Notes under the pieces: generated by a model
Seen by the model: only the letters and a program-made list of their open reading frames with translations
Databases searched by the model: none
Told to the model about the DNA's origin: nothing
In this document: piece by piece, positions 11,301-22,050 of the stretch
Layout: each line of letters starts with the position of its first letter
Position numbering within the stretch: position 1 is the first letter of the stretch
Translations under genes and position numbers: made by a program
Origin: Sweltsa coloradensis
Lineage: Eukaryota; Arthropoda; Insecta; Plecoptera; Chloroperlidae
Length of the DNA stretch: 64,000 nucleotides
Direction: 5' to 3'
Assembly (NCBI GenBank): GCA_024449915.1
Contig: JAMZAV010003192.1
Location: forward strand, 124,001 to 188,000

Positions 11301-14229
11301 CCCTGCTTGGGGGAACCCCCAACGGCCGCCCCTTTGGGTCGCGCGAACGAGCAGGTCCGCGGGGCGACGGGGCGAAGAACGAAAAGGGGGTTTTGGGGGC
11401 AAACTCCCAATTTTGCCCAAATATTTTGCTTTAATATTCCGGGGGTTTTTCCAAATTTTGGGCCCCGGGACATGGCCCCGGGGGACATTTCAGCCACTGA
11501 AACAACTTCGCTTAGAGGGGCGAATCCCCCTGTCGGACGGTCCCCCTCTTTTGCACACTGCCCCAAAGGGGGCATTTCCATGCCCTCTTTCATCCATGGG
11601 GCCCCTGTCACGAGGAGGAATCTCCGTTTGACGAGTTTCCCCCTTTCCAACCAAATCTCTCGTCTTCAACGTGAGAGCCTTTGATCCCCCTTTCCCCAAC
11701 CCAAAAACTCACAAAGCAGGGGTCCTTTTAACAAAGGGAAAGGGCCCCCCGGGAAGACGGGTTTACTTCGGAAATTCTAAATCATTCTTCTGGATGAGCC
11801 GTCGGACCCGTTCAGGGGAAATGCTGGGGTGGGTTCTCCCCCCCAGTTGGGCCCCCCCCTCCAAAAGTTTGGCCCCTAAGTCCCTCCCCGAACCCCCCTT
11901 CCCAAAACCGGAGGGCATGATGGGCATCAAAAACTGGCGTCCCATCCCCCCTACTCACTGGGACTACAAATCCTGGGGCCCGCGCCCCCGGGGAACGCGC
12001 CTGAGTAAATAGTGGCTTTCCCCGGTCCCTCCTGACCAGGGGTACTGCATTCCCGGGGGGACAATCTTTGATAGTCTCCACCTTTTTACCGGGGACGTCC
12101 CTTTTTAAAAAACGCCAACGCAGAGGGCTACCCCGGCCCAATTTTGTCCCTGGGTCAAAAGGGGGCGTTTCGACAGGGTCAACCACACATCTCTTTCACC
12201 TTTCCGTAAACCTTTTGGGTTCGGAGAGTCGTTCGTGAGTAACCCTGCGAAAAGCTCTACCCGGCCCCCAGGGCCATGGCGGGTAGGGTGTTGCCCCCCG
12301 GGACCCTTTGCTTTTTTGGGCCCTGGTTAAAAAGGCAGGGTTGTTCCCCCTGTCGGGCCTACCTTCCCCTTTTCTCTGGCCCCGCCGAACCGTTCCCCCA
12401 GACTTTGCAGGTCGATCTAAAAGGGATTTTTTATCCCCGGTCAACCTGAACGCAGGCTCGTTATTTTGGCTAAGCCGATGACTTCTCGGCTTTTATTTCC
12501 GACGACGGAGACTTCGTCCGTCTCCGAGAAGTGGGGAAAGACGTCCCATCCCCCAAGTCCGGAGCGAGGGGTCAATGCCGAAAATCGCAGGCCTGGGGGT
12601 TTCCCCCCGGGGAGTTGGGGCAGGACGTATTTGGGCAACCCCCCCTTTACTTCGCTTGGTCGAGCGAAAGGGGCTTAAAAAACCCGGGTTGGGTTTTTGG
12701 GGGGAAAAAGCCAGCTGTAGTGGGGTGGGAGCCGGAGGGAAAGCTCGTTAAGTTCCGGCTTTCAATCCCCAGGTGGCGTTTTTTGGGCGTTTGGGCCCTG
12801 TGCTTCGGGGGGTCCCCGTCCTGGTTGCCAACCGTTTTCCTTTGCTCCAAGGCTGTGGACACGTTCCAGATTTTTACCCCCCCTCCCGGGTCTTGCAACC
12901 GGGTGCAGGGAAATGGGAAACCTTTGTATGGGGGGGCAGGAGGCACTGGACTCGTTTACGAAACTCTGTGCTCCCGTCCATCTGGAGGGCTTGGACTTTT
13001 TCACCTTCCCCTTTCCCAAAGGGGGCCCTGTTTTCCGGGGGGGGTTGTTTTGCTCAAACCCATTTTTGACCAAAATTGGACACCATCCTTGTCCCCGCCA
13101 TGCCCGCCATTCCCTCGGAAAGTACCGACGTCGGGTCTTGGGTGGCAAGTCTTTTTTTCACCCCCTTATCGGTGGGCCGGGAGCCCGGAGCAAAAACCGA
13201 GTTCCTCCGCACGGTTCCCCGGTTGGGGTTGGTTCTCCCTGCAAAAAAAGCCAAGAAAAATTCCCCTCTTTCTGGCCCGGGGCCCTTCGTGACAAACCCC
13301 TCACGCTGACCTCACTGACCCTACAAACGAACCCCCCCCCGTTTATTCCATCCTGGTTTTGCACTGGGATGTGGGACTTTTCGGGGGCCTCTCGTCGGTG
13401 ATGAGTGGGTTTAACCCTGGACTCACTAGAGGGCTTTTGACAAACTGCCTCGTCGTACACGGGGAAGCCCTAGGATCAAAGGGGGGAAAAGGACCGGGCT
13501 TTTTGTGACCCCCCCGCTTTTTGGGGGCAAGGAGATTCCGGGGCCCCGAAACCCTGGAAAACCCTGCTCTTTTTACCGTCGCCCGCCTCTGGCATGTGGG
13601 GGCCTCCCCTAATTCCCGTGACCAACAGGGGACCATCCTTTGCTTGAATCATGGTGAAGGGGGTCGGGATAAAACCCGTTTTTTGCGAGGGTCAATGGTC
13701 CAAACCGCATCAACTGGAAAGGGGCCCACCCCGGCCCCCATCCTTGGGACAGATTCCGGGGTGGTGTTTGGGGCTTTAACAAGGAAACCCTCCCAGGGCC
13801 GGGCCCCCATTTTTCCCCATTTCATGCGGGGTTTGGTTTGCCTCCCGCCTGTGCCCTTGGTGCCTGGTGGAGGGGGGCCCGGGGTGGCACATGGTGGGGC
13901 CTGTCGGGCCCGGGCCCAACCCATGTGGGGGATTGGGGCCCACTCCCTCATAAGAAAACTTCCGGGACGCCCCAGGTTGCTCTCCGAGATTTGTATGTCC
14001 CGGGGTTTTGGCCCGGCCCAAAACCTCCACTATTGGGCAAATCCCCCCTCTGGCCAAATTTTTCTCGTGTTGGCCCAAGGGGCACAATCTACAGGCTACT
14101 TTTGTCTGCTTTTTCAAGGACGGCAGGGGGGCCGTCCCCCCCTAGAAGTGGTCCTCAAAGCCCCTCTGAAGTCCCGAATCCTCAAGGAGTATCCCTTTGG
14201 CCCCCTTGGGGGGAAAGGGGCGTAAAACG

Positions 14230-14640
14230 GCTTTGAGGGAAAGTGGTGTGATAGAGAGGCGCTCCTGCTCCCTCCTTGATGGGGAGCTCCTCTTCTGTCA
14301 GGCACTGACCCTTTAAAGAAACCCTTTAAAGTTTTTTTTAGTGAAAGATAGGGGTTTTTACCCCCAAAACCCCAACATTGTTTATTGTATTTTTCCTTTC
14401 CCTTTGGGTTTTTTGTATCCCAGACGGAAAGGGAAAAAGCCCCTCAGGCTTTTTCCAGTTTTTTTTTTTATTATTTTGTTTTCATTATATCTTAAATTTA
14501 TTTTTATGTTTCCCTAAAAATTTTGTTCTTTTTGTTTTTTGTTTTTTAGAAAATATCCTTTTTGGGAAAATGTTTTCTCTCCCCTATTTGGTACAATTAA
14601 AAAATAAATAAATAATATAAAATAAAAAATAATAAATAAA
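14230..14640. other. AT-rich segment before copy 2 of the dispersed unit
   Basis: T-rich and A-rich tracts ending in (AAAT)n at about 14600-14650. No gene seen. Confidence 0.4.
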
Positions 14641-15244
14641 TAAAAAAAACAAAACACACACCGTCCCTGGTTTGCAAAGTACGTGTTTTTCCCTTCCGCT
14701 CCCGCTCGCCCCCGCTAAAACGGTGCCTAGGCAAATTTCAGTGCATTGTGTGGCCGCATTTCCAGCCAAACACTGTTGTTTGGATTGGGGTTTTCGGGAT
14801 TTTGTTTCGTTTTACATCGGTTTCAATCCTTTTAAAAAGTTCATATTTTTCAGTTTTTCTCTCTTTCGTTTAGGGGTAGGTTTTTATTACCGAATTATTA
14901 TTTTAAAGCAAGTTTTTTGGGCTTGTATATTTTTTGCATTGTCCAAGGGTTTTTTTTTCAGGGGAAGGCCTGGGGTTTTAGAAGGCTTCACCTGAAGATC
15001 CTTCTATGTGTTTTTTTGGGGACCAAAAGTGAACCTCCCCACGCATTCTAGTGTAGTTTGTAGTTTTCGTTTTGAATTTTATATTTTTAAACCCCCTTTT
15101 GGACTGCCATTTTTTCTCAATAACTTATGAGAAAATTTTATTTTTCATTGATTTTCGTTATTTCTTGTTAAGCTTGCTGCCTGGTCCTCAGGGCCAGGTA
15201 GCAACTGAGGTGTTGCCGTATCAGGCGTGTTTTTTTCTTTTTTT

Positions 15245-15846
15245 GGATGAGCGAAGCGAAGACTTCAATTTCACCGACCCCCAAAAAATTTAGCTCGGGT
15301 GTTTTTTTTTTTGTTTTTTTTTTTTTGTTTTTTTTTTTTGTTTGTTTTTTTGTCTGTTTGTTAACTCTCTACCAGACAAACGGCTTATCCGATCTTGATG
15401 AAAATTTGACCGGACCTTCGAAATCTCTGAACTTAGAGTGTATTGTTTTTGGTACAATCGAAGAAATATTTCTCATGAATATCGTACTTTTACGATTTTT
15501 TTCGATTTTTAGTGCGATATTTTCGTGACATTTGGGCCAATTCTGACCAAACGGGTTGGGCTACAACGTTCATATTATACATGGACATTAAGGTTATGGT
15601 GATGTAGTACCTTTTGAAAAAAAAAATTGAAAAAGTTAGCCAGAATCCATAGAAATAAAGCTTTTAATATAAGTTTTTTACGGTAAATAATACCAATTGA
15701 CAAGAAACAAAAGAAACTTGACAACATTCACCTACAATGCGTAGGCAGCAAAACAAAGCACTTGCAAAAGTAAAGATATCCCAAGCAAACTTTAAACTTT
15801 AAAAAAGCTCATCCATCAACGCGGCGGGACTTTAGCGTTTTCCTAG
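15245..15846 (+). mobile_element. Helentron-like non-autonomous element, subfamily B, copy B1
   Basis: The 5' end is GGATGAGCGAAGCGAAGAC. A T/G-rich tract (15300-15357) follows, then GTTAACTCTCTACCAGAC and the shared block CTTCGAAATCTCTGAAC. Near the 3' end an inverted copy GCTCATCC (15808-15815) precedes a small hairpin AACGC...GCGTT and the terminus CTAG. It sits between T (15244) and T (15847). Copy 1 of the surrounding unit lacks the insertion. This layout (asymmetric inverted termini, 3' hairpin, T-T insertion, no target duplication) fits Helentron-type HINE elements. It has no coding capacity. Confidence 0.65.
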
Positions 15847-15880
15847 TTAAATCAAAATACTTGAGGTATTTGTTTGACCA

Positions 15881-16500
15881 TGAGTTATCTAAGGCATCAA
15901 GATTTTATCAAGAAGCCCACTTCCCCCGTTGTCAAGAACAAGGCAGGCAAGGGCAAGAAATCGCTCCTAATACGGGGATAAATACCGGTGGTGTCTATGC
16001 CCCTTGTAAAGAAGGGACATGGCACCTCTGATCTACCATCTGTGACTGCCATCAGGCCTTCTCTGGCGACAGTCACATCCACTGTAAAACAACAGGCTGG
16101 TGCGCTGTCTGACTCAGTCCACCAGACTGTAACTGTTCTTCCCGTCTCTCCGCGCCTCAACAGGTCGATATCTGACATTCAGGTAGCGACTAGCCCTGTT
16201 GAGGCTGCGTCAACAGTTACTGTAGTGGCTGGTTCAGCCAGCGCACAAGCACCGTTGCCTGTGACGCCAACCCTCACCTTACCGATGGTCACGCCGATCG
16301 TTGCTCCTGGGACCCTGACCCCGAACGTCAAAAGGCCGATCGTGGCTCAGGCTGTGATGTCGGGCGCGGGTCAACGGACACAGGGCCGGGCAGACCAACA
16401 CTCCGTTGGTCAAGCATGTCCGAAGAAGGACCTTGCGGGCCTTACTGTTTCCATCCATAGAGAACGTCACAATCTCGCTGTACATGTGGTCGATGGCTGA
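15881..16500 (+). pseudogene. Unassigned Lys-rich then Val/Thr/Pro-rich ORF (gag-like?)
   Basis: From ATG 15881 a basic segment (VVKNKAGKGKK) is read to a stop near 15979. A second frame from about 15988 to 16500 continues with SVTAIRPSLATVTSTVKQQA, LNRSISDIQVATSP and a long Val/Thr/Ala/Pro-rich region. Copy 1 supports one continuous gene with an indel near 15975. There is no zinc knuckle, transmembrane segment or enzyme motif. Composition is compatible with the N terminus of a structural (gag-like) protein of a retroelement, but I do not recognise it. It ends just before an AATAAA (16508). Confidence 0.35.
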
Positions 16501-17890
16501 TGTCATGAATAAAATGTTTATTGAAGGTTTCAAACATTTTCTGTTACTTCATTAAACATTAATTAAAATATTACAAATTTGAACTTTGACCTCGGTTTTG
16601 ACATAGAAAGCTGGATTTGCCAGAGGTATATCATGGTTCTTTGAAATGTGCTCGTCGTAAGCTTTCATTTGATATATGTCATCCTTTGTCACAAATTTAA
16701 TACCGTCATTCTCGTTATGTAAAGGACTATGAGGGCGAGCTTGACTCTTTAAGAAAAGACATAGTCACCCCACGTTACGTGCTGTGAGTGCAAAGTAAGG
16801 GGGTGTAATCCCACTAATCGAAACCAATGAGAGGAGAGGAGTTTAATAAACTCAATCAGCATTCAAACGATGAACGATCGACTCAACGATAGTGCTATAT
16901 CTTAAGTTTAAGCCCGAAAAGACAAAAGATCAGCTAGACGTTGATCAATGTGGTAAGGTGGGGTGTATGCCTGGTCCTGGGACTGATACCAACACGGAGC
17001 ACATGCTACATAGCCAACCGCAGAGATTACAGGCCAGGACTAGTACCTGTGTACTTGACAGGCCATGGCCTGGGCCTGCTTGTGACCGCCTGCTAATAAA
17101 CCACCCAGCAAATGTGGCTATGCCCCCAGCTCGTCTGTCACCAACCCTGATTTCACACACACTTTCTAAATTCAAGGCCGCAGGCCAGAGACAAATGGTG
17201 AGCCAACAGATGAGTACCTAAGCATAGTAATTCCAGGTACTGGAATGTTGGAGAATATCTAACGGAGCATACATCCATGAGATCCATGAGTTTTAGTATA
17301 TGACTGGGGATATTATTTCAAGTTCATTGGATTATGCCCTAGCCCCAACGGTTTAGCAATAAAATTTAACTCAGCATTTAACAGTGTTCACTAATTGAAT
17401 AGGTAGGGAAGAATATTGAATGTTGGTGAAGAAGGAAGCTGTATGTCAATTAACTAAGGATCGCACAGTCGTGCATCTCATTATTATGTTATTATGTTGT
17501 TGTAGATAAGTGTATTAAACCCTCTACCAACAAACGTTGCCGAGTTCAAACAGAGAATTATTTGTAATTATTTGTAATAACAGGTTGCAAACATCTATGT
17601 ACCCTATTGAATTTTTAATAACTAATCTAAGTAACTTTGTAGTAATTTGTCAAAATAAGTTTGTGTAGAGTACCTGTTTGTAGTACAATAATAATAATTT
17701 ATAATGGGAAATACTGAACTCAATATTCTGTAACCGAGCTAAAGAGCTCAAAACTGGAATAGAACATCATTACACATACATATACTAAAGAAAAGTCGAA
17801 CGGTAAACCTACACTGGCCGATTTCGTAAAGTACATCTAGAGCTTTTGAGATATTTGCATTACTAACAATATTAATAAACTGGCTTTCTC
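16501..17890. other. No gene recognised; one unassigned ORF of 109 aa
   Basis: The stretch opens with AATAAAATGTTTATT, a polyadenylation-like site after the unassigned ORF. An open frame at 16892-17221 has no motif I recognise and begins with a non-ATG codon or an internal Met, so I do not call it a gene. The rest is AT-rich. Confidence 0.35.
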
Positions 17891-17894
17891 TAAA

Positions 17895-18089
17895 TTAGGC
17901 TGTGGTCTTGATGGCCTTTAACTTGCTACGGTTAAACGCATGATCACTCGAGAGTTCAGGGCACTCAACATTGATATTACAATGTACATTCTCCCAAGTA
18001 CTATAAGCACTCGGGAAGCAAGCCTGAGTAAGTCCATAAATGAGAACCACATCTAGGAAGGAGCGGAGCGACTGAGTGTTTCCATTCAA
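17895..18089 (-). pseudogene. Probable non-LTR endonuclease C-terminal fragment
   Basis: The 64-residue frame contains FLDVVLIYGL near its start and VECPELSSDHAF near its end. In Jockey- and R1-type endonucleases, LD..L......V......LSSDH is the closing block with the catalytic Asp-His. The 5' and 3' neighbours are not recognisable, so this is an isolated remnant. An unrelated short ORF remains possible. Confidence 0.35.
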
Positions 18090-18116
18090 TTCAAACGGCC
18101 CTCATTCTGTGATTCC

Positions 18117-18146
18117 ATCTGTCTGTCTGTCTGTCTGTCCGTCTGT
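18117..18146 (+). repeat. (TCTG)n microsatellite inside a dispersed repeat
   Basis: TCTG repeats sit between a head GGAGCGGAGCGACTGAG (18060-18080) and a tail CAGCCGAACCTCTGAACAGATTGCGCTGAAATTTC. This head, simple-repeat and tail order resembles the Helentron-like families here, whose tail is CGGCTAAACC...GATGAAATTT. Confidence 0.7.
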
Positions 18147-18536
18147 ACGTCGAAAATCAGCCGAACCTCTGAACAGATTGCGCTGAAATTTCAAACAGAC
18201 ATCCAATACGAGTTAACTGAGAACTGTTAACAAAATCAGGTAGATCCATTGCGATTTAAGCCTACAATTAATAAAAGTGACTTTTTTAAAATATCGATAG
18301 CATTTGTTTAGTAGCAGCTAGCGGGACGAGATCTACCTTCAGCCTACCGCACGGAGGATTGGGATTCAATGCCCGTTAGTTAGACCTTTTTTATATTTTT
18401 ACACCCACAATATTTTTGAGTGGTGTTAAATGGGAAATAAAAATTATGTGATTTTGTTTTTTCTTGAAAATTTGTTAATGTTTTACGCTTATACGTTTCG
18501 AACACGATTCGCATTTTGAATGTTCAATTTAAATAA

Positions 18537-18714
18537 CTAGGGAAACGCCAAAGTCATTGTTAAACGAGTGATTAAGCCAAGTGTTGAATACCCGGGAAAA
18601 TCCCATTTCCTCCCATATACCCAAGGCTGGATTTAGCCCAGTATGGGGAATGATACCGTGTACTATACACATGGCTCACTCACTCGTTTAAAACCGACTT
18701 TGGCGTTTCCCTAG
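18537..18714. mobile_element. 178-bp MITE with about 35-bp terminal inverted repeats
   Basis: The left end CTAGGGAAACGCCAAAGTC, continuing to GTTAAACGAGTGA, is repeated inverted at 18677-18714. It has no coding capacity. Its ends resemble the 3' end of the Helentron-like B copies (CTAGGAAAACGCTAAAGTC), so the two may be related. I could not fix a target duplication. Confidence 0.7.
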
Positions 18715-18734
18715 CAATAAAACCATCAATAACA

Positions 18735-19140
18735 GTGCATGCGGGACTAACAGACAATTTCCTTCACAGCAAGGTGTACAACCATCAGATGCTTTTGAAC
18801 CTGATCTAGGTACTCACATTATCATCGGGGATTCAATTATAAAAAGTATATCTAGCAGCTATGCTAGTATAGACAAGATGCTCTCGACTAGACACCCTTG
18901 CAGGGGCTTACGTGCAACGTCTTCAGACTTCTACCCCGCTTCAAGTACCCTTATCCGCCTTTTGCCTTTCAATTTGTCTAATTTTATAAATGCCATGTTC
19001 TCTTGTTGTCTTTCACGTAATGTTAAACTTGTAACTCTGTAATCACTGTCAGGCTACAGAGGGCCACACTTGCCCTGCAATCCCTGCATTAGCCTTACTG
19101 CCATATGGACAGGTGAAATTCAATAAAATAATAATAAGTA
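18735..19140 (+). mobile_element. Internally deleted CR1/L2-like fragment: esterase start and 3' tail
   Basis: At about 18809 one frame reads GTHIIIGDSIIKSI, block I of an SGNH esterase as in CR1/L2-type ORF1. About 150 bases later comes a typical non-coding 3' region ending in CAGGTGAAATTCAATAAAATAATAATAAG. Everything between ORF1 and the 3' end is gone. Because the 3' tail is intact, this resembles a short internally deleted derivative rather than simple 5' truncation. Confidence 0.5.
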
Positions 19141-19696
19141 TAGACAAGATAACGAACCCAACAGTCAGACGCGTCGGAAGTCTATTTTTCCAGGGGGGGG
19201 CGAACTTTACCAGGAAAAGTACATGCTTCCCCACACAGCACACCACGTTTTCAAAACGTTACTTTTTATGTTACAATGTTCCCAGAATGTTAGTTAAAAT
19301 TATAACATCTATACAACGTACGAAAAATGTTATGTTTGTAACAATATTCTTTGGTTCTCAAAAACATTCTCACAACGATGTTGCAACATTAAGAAACTAA
19401 CATTTCGGTGGATAAAAAACAAACAATATTGACCTTAACTTAGTAACATTTTATTGACGATGCTACAATGTCGTGCCATTTTCCGTAAATGTCTTGGAAA
19501 AAACCATGTGGAAACGTTAGAAACTGGCTCATTTCACTTTCTGAGAACGTTCATAAAATAACCTCATACATTTGAAATCTCAACGGTTTTTTGCGGTGTG
19601 GGGTAGCTTGTCCTGTCTTGTCTGTGCTCTGCTCATTTGACAATCAGTCGTCGGGAGAGAAAGACGCGTGTACATGTGGCTGTTGTGTTTAACGTG

Positions 19697-19858
19697 ATGG
19701 AGCGCGGCGGCAAAGGGCGGACGGACGGGAAGAGACGGAATGACTTTAAAAAAGGTGTGAAACGGGTCGTTTCGACGCGTCGCGTCGTTACCTTACTCGT
19801 GTGCGAGTTTGACGTTTCGGAACCACTGTGGGTTCCATCTTCATCGACTGATTCCTGA
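19697..19858 (+). CDS. Short CpG-rich hypothetical ORF (53 aa) inside the TIR element
   Basis: I chose ATG 19697 because the longer open frame upstream lacks an ATG. The product is very basic (about 14 Arg/Lys in its first 30 residues) and then hydrophobic. The 180-base stretch is much richer in CpG than its surroundings, as expected of a captured promoter-proximal exon or of a young insertion. I do not recognise any domain. It may be noncoding. Confidence 0.2.
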   Translation: MERGGKGRTDGKRRNDFKKGVKRVVSTRRVVTLLVCEFDVSEPLWVPSSSTDS

Positions 19859-20384
19859 AAGTGCGTTTGTTCGTTGCCTCTCTCATTCGTGATCGTGTTT
19901 AAATGCTTTGACCAATGCCTGAAGGGTTTTAATACCGCTGAGTGAGTGATTGAATTGTGTCAAGTTCATATCTTGGATTACCTATATTTGCTTATACATA
20001 TATCTATCTATTCCTATACCTTGCAGTTGATTCGGTTTTACCAGCCACGCTCGCGCGTTTGTATCAGCCTTAAATTGATTATGGTCCCATGCTGTTAGGC
20101 TATAGGCCTACCATGGCTGCGACTTGAATAAAATGTTAAAAATGTCATAATTTGTGCCAGTGCTGTACGTTTCTTGATCTAGGTCTAAGTTGTGTGAAAA
20201 GGTAATATGTTGCTGCACTAGCAAATGATTTCTGAAACTGTATTATTACTTATGGTTGCCACCATATGATCCCATTTCCAATTATCAATACACGAAAATA
20301 TAATTTAATTTATAATCGGTGTTTCGAAATAATATATACGCACAATCACTAGTATATCTTTACGTCAATTCAGTGAGTACATAC

Positions 20385-20482
20385 TCGCGGACACCGATTA
20401 ATCAATTATTCAATTAATTTTTTTATCGATAATCAATCGATTATCCAATAATCGATTAATCATCGATAAATAGATATTTGCA
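20385..20482. repeat. ATCGAT/ATTAATC-rich palindromic cluster
   Basis: About 100 bases of overlapping ATCGATTA, TAATCGAT and TTATCGATAA units, inside the TIR element core. Several are palindromes. Confidence 0.6.
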
Positions 20483-20837
20483 GCAACCATAATTATTACA
20501 TTATTTAAGAAGTGTAAAAGCAACGTTCTAGTAACGTTTCTCCATGTTACTATTTAAATGCTACCACAACGTTACATGAACATGAGTATAACACCTTACA
20601 ATGTTGTTACCTGGTCGTTTACACAACATTGTGATACAAGTTGCATGAACGTTATGAGGTTCGTATGCAGCGGGACATTTGGATATTTCATCAATGTTAC
20701 AATTACTATACCAAACGTTGTGAGGATATATCGAATGTTTAATAGAAAACTTATATTAATGTGAGGAAACGTTACCGTGCTGTGTGGGTCCATTCATAGT
20801 TACATATGGTTACAGAATACGCAACTAATGTCCTTGA

Positions 20838-20997
20838 GTTAGTGGCGTGTACTGAAATATATTTCGGCGGCGGGGAGTGGGGTTGGACGAACAACGCAAT
20901 GAAGGTTGTGCCCCCTACAATAGCGCCGCAGGCAATTTTTTTAAATACGTATTTTTGAAGTGGTTTTTATGTGTTTTAGAAGCAGTTAAGGGGCTTT
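20838..20997 (+). repeat. Dispersed repeat D, left part (split by insertion)
   Basis: Contains CAATAGCGCCGCAGGCAATTTTT and GTGGTTTTTATGTGTTTTAGAAGCAGTTAAGGGGCTTT. The matching uninterrupted copy is at 24345-24440. The right part of this copy resumes at 23398 with GCTGAACGAAAAAA. Confidence 0.75.
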
Positions 20998-21636
20998 CCC
21001 AACAAACACACTGATATCATTAGAAGTTCCCAATCGTGTCATTAATGTTTCACGTCAGTTAGTGGAAGCTGAAAGATATCTTTCCGATATCATTACGAGA
21101 CACATGCAGCATACATCTTTCACTGACTTCCTATGAACATCTTTTTGAAATCACTAGTTGATACAATGTTTTTAGTAATAATGTGTTATTGTTAAACATT
21201 ATCTAATATTTATCATTTAAGACGTACAAACACGTAATTTATTTTGTATTTTTCAGTAATTCCCATTAATATAAGCGGTCAATAAATGATTTTCTAAAGA
21301 CATCTTCCCGATGTCATTACGAGACACATGTAGAATATATCTTTAACTGACTTTTAAGAACATCTTTTTGAAATCATTAGTTGATACTATTTTTTTTAGT
21401 TATAATGTGTTTTGTAAACATTATGAAATATTCATAATTTAATACCCATACACACACAATTTATTTCAATTTTTCGTTAAATTCCTAGAATTAAAGATGT
21501 CTTTGATTGATATTTTAAAGACATCTTCCCGATGCCATTACGAGACACGTGCTGATTGTATCTTTAACTGACATCCTAAGTACATCTTTTTAAAATCACT
21601 GGATGATACATACTTTTTTGTAATAATGTCTTATTT

Positions 21637-21790
21637 GGATGAGCGTTGCGAAGATTCCATTTCACTACACTGGAGAAAAAAATCCGGAATGTTTTTTTTT
21701 CTTTTTTTCTTTTTGTATTTTTGTCAGTTTGTTAACACGATTCCGGCTAAACCGAAACTCTAATTGCGATGAAATTTTTATTGTCCAATT
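21637..21790 (+). repeat. Helentron-like subfamily A, 5' fragment (A1)
   Basis: Begins GGATGAGCGTTGCGAAGATTCC after a T, and continues through GTTAACACGATTCCGGCTAAACC to GCGATGAAATTTT. The 3' half is missing or unrecognisable. Confidence 0.65.
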
Positions 21791-21941
21791 ATCCAATTAG
21801 TAGTTTAAGGGCGCTTCAACGGCAAAGATTATTCGCGCCCCTCCTGATTATGATTATGATTTCGTAAAAAGGTGGTGTATACGTGTCACACACAGGGGCG
21901 AGCTGTGCACGATTACGAAGACAAGACAATGACGACCGCGA

Positions 21942-22050
21942 CGTGAGAACCCCTTTCCTCCTCTTACCCGTGGCTGGTTCTGACCAGCATGCGCCCCTCC
22001 TCCCCCCCCCCCGCCTAGGTTAGAGTGGTGCATTATGACCCAACGGTTGA
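21942..22050 (+). repeat. Dispersed repeat F, copy 1
   Basis: GACCGCGACGTGAGAAC, GTGGCTGGTTCTGACCAGCATG and a C-run then CTAGG, matching the minus strand at 39205-39330. Confidence 0.7.

Larger units (their letters stand above)
6720..15240. other. Homopolymer-smoothed, apparently low-quality sequence block
   Basis: Bases here fall into unusually long runs of one letter, especially G and C from 8.4 to 14.3 kb. Where a clean homologue exists (15.0-16.5 kb) the difference is systematic: an isolated base between two identical neighbours is replaced by that neighbour, for example CCACC becomes CCCCC and TGTGAC becomes TGGGGAC. Many overlapping frames are open on both strands only because stop codons, which need mixed bases, are depleted. 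I treat all long ORFs here as artefacts. From 9.1 to 14.3 kb I cannot assign any gene with confidence. Confidence 0.7.
14630..16500 (+). repeat. Dispersed unit, copy 2 (carries Helentron-like insertion)
   Basis: Collinear with 7690-9100 except for the 602-bp insertion at 15245-15846. The right half (from about 15.0 kb) is clean sequence. It includes CCTGGTCCTCAGGGCCAGG, a near-palindrome, about 700 bases upstream of the ORF start (about 100 bases once the insertion is removed). Confidence 0.75.
19230..20788. mobile_element. 1.56-kb TIR element rich in AACGTT/AACATT
   Basis: The left end CCCACACAGCAC (19230-19241) and the right end GTGCTGTGTGGG (20777-20788) are perfect 12-bp inverted repeats, each followed inward by ACGTTTTC or AACGTTTC. 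Both flanking arms (19241-19560 and 20520-20776) are crowded with AACGTT and AACATT hexamers. There is no transposase; the core contains a CpG-rich short ORF and an ATCGAT-rich cluster. Confidence 0.6.

Noticed and set aside
9441..14225. Many long, GC-rich open frames on both strands (up to 253 codons)
   Set aside because: They overlap in several frames, show Gly/Pro/Arg-rich text without motifs, and lie in sequence smoothed into homopolymer runs, which removes stop codons.
18310..18385. T-arm-like GGGATTCAATGCCC
   Set aside because: No acceptor or anticodon stem pairs; probably chance.
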